Positions 4,365 through 5,484 of a DNA stretch of 5,484 nucleotides are shown here, one piece after another. The notes under the pieces were generated by a model. The model did no database searches. It was not told the origin of the DNA and was given only the letters and a program-made list of their open reading frames with translations. Position 1 is the first letter of the stretch; each line of letters opens with the position of its first letter. Made by a program: the position numbers and the translations under genes. The stretch comes from an uncultured Clostridia bacterium (GTDB lineage Bacteria; Bacillota; Clostridia; Oscillospirales; Oscillospiraceae). Location: positions 1-5,484 of the forward strand of contig CAMWQV010000181.1 in NCBI GenBank assembly GCA_947176425.1, read 5' to 3'.

Positions 4365-5484
4365 ATGACAACAATTTTACAGGGAAATATCATACACGCG
4401 CCGGAATTGGGCAAACTGGCAACAGTCCCGCGGGGATATCTGGTTTTGGAGGACGGCGCGATTACAGGAATCTATGAAAAACTGCCCGAACGCTATGCCG
4501 CCTGTCCGGTGACCGATTACGGAGAATGTCTGCTGATGCAGTCGTTTGCCGATCTGCACCTGCACGCGCCGCAGTATCCGATGCTGGGGATGGGGATGGA
4601 CCTGCCCCTGCTGGACTGGTTAAATGCGTATACGTTTCGTACAGAAGAACGCTTTATTGACAAAGAGTATGCAAAACAGGTTTGCCGTGCGCTTGCGGAG
4701 GACTTGATTTCTTCCGGTACTACCCGAGTAAGCGTGTTTGGCTCCCGGCATACGGACGCGACGCTGATCTTAATGGAAGAATTGGAGCGGGCGGGCCTGA
4801 CCGGTCAAGCCGGCAAAGTCAACATGGACCGAAACAGCGGCGCGGCCCAGGAGGAGACAGAAGAATCGATTCGGGAAACGCTTCGCTGGCTGGACGGCTG
4901 CCGTTTTGAACATATCAAGCCCGTACTGACGCCGCGCTTTACACCGTCCTGTTCAAACCGGCTTCTGGAAACGCTGGGGAAACTGGCGGCGGAACGGAAT
5001 TTGCCTGTACAGTCCCACTTGTCTGAAAATACGGGGGAGATTGCTTGGGTCAGAGAACTGCATCCGGACTGCGGACAGTATTGGGAAACTTATGAAAAAT
5101 ACGGTCTTTGGAAACAGGGAACTTTAATGGCCCACTGTGTTTTCAGCGACGCCCGGGAACAGCAGGCAATGGTGGATTCCGGCGTAACCGCGGTACACTG
5201 CGCGGCGTCGAATGTGAATCTGTGCAGCGGGACCGCGCCTGTTCGGGAAATGCTGGAACGGGGCGTAAAAGTTGTACTGGGGTCTGATTTGGCGGGAGGC
5301 GATCAGCTGGCGATGAATCAAGTGATTGTAACGTCAATCCGTGCCTCAAAGATCAAGCAGATGGAGACCGGCGCGCCGTTTTTGACAGTACCGGAGGCGT
5401 ATTGGCTGGGCAGCAGCGCGGGACATCAATATTTCGGCGGCGGGGCCGGGTTCGTATGCGGAGACCGGCTGCACGCAGTTGTAG
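4365..5484 (+). CDS. guaD: Guanine deaminase (3'-partial)
   Basis: ATG at 4365-4367 follows AAGGAG (4353-4358) by 6 nt; the frame stays open to the right edge, giving 373 residues, with perhaps 50-60 missing relative to usual family lengths. The enzyme deaminates guanine to xanthine and ammonia (amidohydrolase superfamily, cytosolic, purine salvage/catabolism). Zinc-site and catalytic residues are visible: HLH at 65-67, QSHLSE with H218 and E221, AHC with H257, and GSDLAGG with D308. Other guanine deaminase hallmarks are APQYPMLG (68-75), DLPLLDWL (79-86), YTFRTEERF (89-97), GKVNMDRN (150-157), TEESIRETLRWL (165-176) and LTPRFTPSC (188-196). One departure: the segment before HxH reads MQSFADLHLH, where PGFVD-type sequence is usual. 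It has its own promoter and no purine riboswitch. Atrazine/TRZ-type deaminase relatives are the alternative, but the PLLDWL and TPRF motifs favour guanine deaminase. Confidence 0.93.
   Translation, partial: MTTILQGNIIHAPELGKLATVPRGYLVLEDGAITGIYEKLPERYAACPVTDYGECLLMQSFADLHLHAPQYPMLGMGMDLPLLDWLNAYTFRTEERFIDKEYAKQVCRALAEDLISSGTTRVSVFGSRHTDATLILMEELERAGLTGQAGKVNMDRNSGAAQEETEESIRETLRWLDGCRFEHIKPVLTPRFTPSCSNRLLETLGKLAAERNLPVQSHLSENTGEIAWVRELHPDCGQYWETYEKYGLWKQGTLMAHCVFSDAREQQAMVDSGVTAVHCAASNVNLCSGTAPVREMLERGVKVVLGSDLAGGDQLAMNQVIVTSIRASKIKQMETGAPFLTVPEAYWLGSSAGHQYFGGGAGFVCGDRLHAVV

Overview
The window looks like a chromosomal segment from a Gram-positive gut-type Clostridia, most plausibly Oscillospirales/Ruminococcaceae. 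That placement is an inference from protein style: two secreted proteins with S-layer homology (SLH) repeats, one of which carries BspA-type leucine-rich repeats, strong AGGAGG-type ribosome binding sites, intrinsic terminators and moderately GC-rich coding DNA. No species can be named from the sequence alone.

Layout, left to right. (1) Positions 3-1553, + strand: the 3' part of a large Ser/Thr-rich surface protein. It has about two and a half beta-rich repeat units, a Thr/Pro linker and three C-terminal SLH repeats, and ends in a strong terminator at 1572-1612. (2) Positions 1614-2273: 660 bases without a confident gene. They hold a likely degraded MarR-type regulator tail on the - strand, one copy of a 45-base terminator-like repeat, a candidate promoter, and a leader of about 320 nt with three predicted hairpins. 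(3) Positions 2274-3626, + strand: a complete 450-residue secreted protein with a signal peptide, LRR_5/BspA repeats and three SLH-like repeats of a different flavour. It ends at the second copy of the 45-base repeat, which also serves as a shared terminator. (4) Positions 3681-4226, - strand: a YfcE-type metallophosphoesterase, convergent with gene 3. (5) Positions 4227-4364: a compact divergent promoter region. (6) Positions 4365-5484, + strand: guanine deaminase, cut off by the right edge after 373 residues.

The left half is a cell-surface module: two proteins built to be exported and held on the wall by SLH repeats, one with extended fibre-like repeats and one with a leucine-rich binding surface. 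The right half is cytosolic housekeeping: a small phosphodiesterase and a purine-salvage/catabolic deaminase. Nothing in the sequence links the two halves functionally.

I did not find a clear undescribed system. The points most worth a second look are the two near-identical terminator repeats bracketing the LRR-SLH gene, the long structured leader of that gene, the truncated regulator abutting one repeat copy, and the two different SLH types side by side.
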